Positions 62,016 through 64,000 of a DNA stretch of 64,000 bases are shown here, piece by piece (the stretch's first letter is position 1; every line of letters starts with the position of its first letter). A program made the position numbers and the translations under genes. Origin of the DNA: Trichormus sp. NMC-1 (GTDB lineage Bacteria > Cyanobacteriota > Cyanobacteriia > Cyanobacteriales > Nostocaceae); assembly GCF_001858025.1 (NCBI RefSeq), contig NZ_LZQD01000011.1:105693-169692 (forward strand), read 5' to 3'. The notes below the pieces were generated by a model. It made no database searches. It had not been told where the DNA came from and saw nothing but the letters and a program-made list of their open reading frames with translations.

Positions 62016-63221
62016 ATGCCAAAAAACTGGATTATTAAAGTAGACAATTATTTCCATGCTAACCCCGATTGCATTATCGCTACTGCCCATGTTGATACAT
62101 TCCCTACAGACTTACCTCTAGAACCAAATATCAGAGAACCAAACCGCAAAAGTTCAACATACAGGCAAATCTTTGACTCTCTCACTACCGAACCACAGAA
62201 ATTCTTTGAGCGTCACAGTGGTATAGTTCTGTGTGCCAATAAAGTTAAACCCAGTAAGGATAAAAAACAACTGGAACTAGAGGTTTTAGAAGCTGCTGAG
62301 GGTGGAAGCGATGGTATTATTAATGGTGGACACACTGTTTTAGCGTTTGATAGTGCTAAAAATTATAAGTATGACCTTAGCGTAGCGCGGGTCAAAATTA
62401 CTATTCACATTGGATTAGAAGAAACTGAAGCCAAAGATATAGCTTTAGCTTCTAATACGACATCACCTGTTGATTCTCGCTCTAAGGTAAATGCTAGGGG
62501 AGATTATGACTTTATCAAAAGTTATTTAGCCCAGTTAGAACTTAAAGAAAGTAGAAGATTTAGAGTAGCTTATTACCAGAACCAAAGTGGTGTTCCTAAA
62601 AATACCCATTGTAATGTTACCCATTTGTTCAAATTACTAAACTGCTTGGATAGAAATAGATACAATCCTGAAGGTAATACGAGAAGTAAACACCCGGCTG
62701 TTAGCAGCACTCCTAGTCAACTTTCTGATGCTGAGAGGGAAAGATTAACCAAACTACTGCCTCTGCTGGCTAAAGCTATGTGGATAGAGCAAAGGCTGTA
62801 TGACATTATTCAAGAATATATCAGCAAACCTAAAAGAAAAGGGATCAATGATTTAGCATCAATTGATATGCGGAAAAATACCCTTCTGGCTGACAGTAAA
62901 TACTCTTTTGGGTTTGGTGCGCCTGGAGATTTGGCGTTACCAATAGTTGCATCTTACAGGGTATTTTTAGATAAAGATTATAACTGGATTGTGCCTTTTG
63001 AGGATTTCTCTGAAGATTTTCTTCAACAGTTGTGGGGCAGTTATTTCCGTAAGTATTTAATTAGTGAGAAAATTGCTGGTAATACGGTGGGTGCGAAAAT
63101 CTGTCGTAATCAAGAAATTTGGGATAGTCTGTATATTTTTGCCCAAAGTTATCTGAATCAGCTTTTGGTGAAGATGGTTAATTCTGCTAAACGTGAGGAA
63201 TTAACGTTAACGCAAGGGTAA
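62016..63221 (+). CDS. AIPR-like abortive infection protein
   Basis: Conserved features include G-I-I-N-G-G-H-T-V-L-A (about 105-115) and the later A-L-A-S-N-T-T-S-P-V-D (about 149-159). These correspond to the NG-Q/H-T and A-x-N-T-Q-N-x-V motifs of AIPR (abortive infection phage resistance) proteins. At 401 residues it is shorter than many AIPR proteins. It is read from the same strand as the NB-ARC and CHAT genes, 214 bases after the CHAT stop. Anti-phage function is inferred from family. Confidence 0.65.
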   Translation: MPKNWIIKVDNYFHANPDCIIATAHVDTFPTDLPLEPNIREPNRKSSTYRQIFDSLTTEPQKFFERHSGIVLCANKVKPSKDKKQLELEVLEAAEGGSDGIINGGHTVLAFDSAKNYKYDLSVARVKITIHIGLEETEAKDIALASNTTSPVDSRSKVNARGDYDFIKSYLAQLELKESRRFRVAYYQNQSGVPKNTHCNVTHLFKLLNCLDRNRYNPEGNTRSKHPAVSSTPSQLSDAERERLTKLLPLLAKAMWIEQRLYDIIQEYISKPKRKGINDLASIDMRKNTLLADSKYSFGFGAPGDLALPIVASYRVFLDKDYNWIVPFEDFSEDFLQQLWGSYFRKYLISEKIAGNTVGAKICRNQEIWDSLYIFAQSYLNQLLVKMVNSAKREELTLTQG

Positions 63222-64000
63222 GTAGATCCGAAAATCCGAAAGGAACATTATCTCTTTGGGTTCGCTATCTAGTTGAATATTTTAAAGCTTTCTGCCAAGA
63301 ATCACTTATTTACTAACGTCTAACGTCTAAGTTTAATCAGTACCTGAGCAAAATTAATCGCACATTTTTTTTAAACAGAAATCTCTGTATTCTTTACCTG
63401 TTACCTGTTTCCTCTCCTCAATATGAAATTTATTTTGCACTACTACTTATCTATCTTGAGACAGATGACAATGGTTTTTGTAAGTAAGTTTTAATCTTTA
63501 TCTTTTAGAAGGATAATACTGGTTGCCTGATTATTTAAAGTTTAATTTTACTTGTATTTGTATTATTCAATACTTTAAATATAGGGCTGACTAAAAACAC
63601 CTAAAACATAAATATTACCTTTCCCAGCCTTGAGTGAAAAATTAAGGGTTTTACCGATTTTTCACTCAAGGCTAATTCTTATAACAGTACAGCAGTTTTC
63701 TTTTTAAATTACCATACCTAAATATCTAAAAGGTTTATGGCACAAGAGTTATAGGATTTCAGTTTGTACCAAATAGTTGAGCAAAGTGCTGTATGTAGTT
63801 TTTACTGTGTAAATATTTAATATTGTATAAACTAAAAAATAAATAAAAACCAAAAATAAGCAGAAAATACTAAGATTAGGGATTTTTGCTATTGTAATTA
63901 TTTTAAAATGTGCTTATTATGGCAGTTAATCTGTCAATTGCTATATCAAGTAATTAAGAAGACGTTAATTAAAAGATTATTGGTAGTTGAACAACCCGAA
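63222..64000. other. Intergenic to the right edge, no gene
   Basis: Almost 780 AT-rich bases carry no credible frame. The only clear structure is the long perfect hairpin at 63626-63673. Confidence 0.5.
63626..63673. repeat. 48-bp perfect hairpin element
   Basis: AGCCTTGAGTGAAAAAT (63626-63642) pairs perfectly with ATTTTTCACTCAAGGCT (63657-63673) around a 14-base loop. This could be a dispersed palindromic repeat, the fused ends of a lost mobile element, or a terminator. Confidence 0.7.

Overview
The window looks like part of a large plasmid of a filamentous (Nostocales-type) cyanobacterium. The evidence is scattered HIP1 octamers GCGATCGC (for example 4346, 10222, 15980, 20966), several cyanobacterium-restricted families (CyRepA-type replication protein, DUF1822), Nostoc-style dispersed GC-rich repeats, and plasmid functions: actin-like segregation ATPase, MobC, relaxase, iteron origin and Rep. 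Both ends are cut; the first gene runs off the left edge.

Layout. 1-4804: segregation and mobilisation (ParM-like ATPase, possible adaptor, MobC, MOB relaxase). 4985-11825: an 1807-residue protein carrying the hallmarks of a single-chain two-barrel RNA polymerase (two K-G motifs, DFDGD, G-I-x-N-x-H and A-V-D-x-x-K elements as in YonO, QDE-1 and eukaryotic RdRP), with small unknown genes on both sides. 11917-16224: a STAND NTPase with an N-terminal DUF4297/Cap4-like nuclease domain (Avs-like). 16501-21143: replication protein and its iteron-rich origin. 21407-26254: a Panacea-type toxin-antitoxin pair, a retron (HEPN-like effector, reverse transcriptase, msr-msd RNA with visible a1/a2 repeats), a restriction-endonuclease-fold protein and a PIN toxin-antitoxin pair between 52-bp direct repeats. 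26317-34597: regulators, a response regulator lacking its phospho-acceptor, and two tandem ParA/TraL-like NTPases. 35344-41485: drmC-drmB-drmA, the DISARM core, translationally coupled and without a methyltransferase. 41995-54522: six minus-strand genes coding for a sigma-70-like protein, DUF1822, a caspase-fold peptidase, a membrane TPR protein, an exported protein and a TPR-CHAT protease. 55432-63221: a plus-strand set of NB-ARC/TPR ATPase, trypco1-like protein, CHAT protease and AIPR-like protein.

Taken together, a mobilisable plasmid backbone carries an unusually dense anti-phage/conflict cargo: Avs-like STAND, retron, orphan DISARM core, two protease-based conflict clusters, AIPR and two toxin-antitoxin pairs. 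The most novel candidates are the plasmid-borne RNA-polymerase-like protein with a fused SLOG-like domain, and the sigma/DUF1822/caspase/CHAT cluster. All family calls come from reading motifs by eye; no database search was run.
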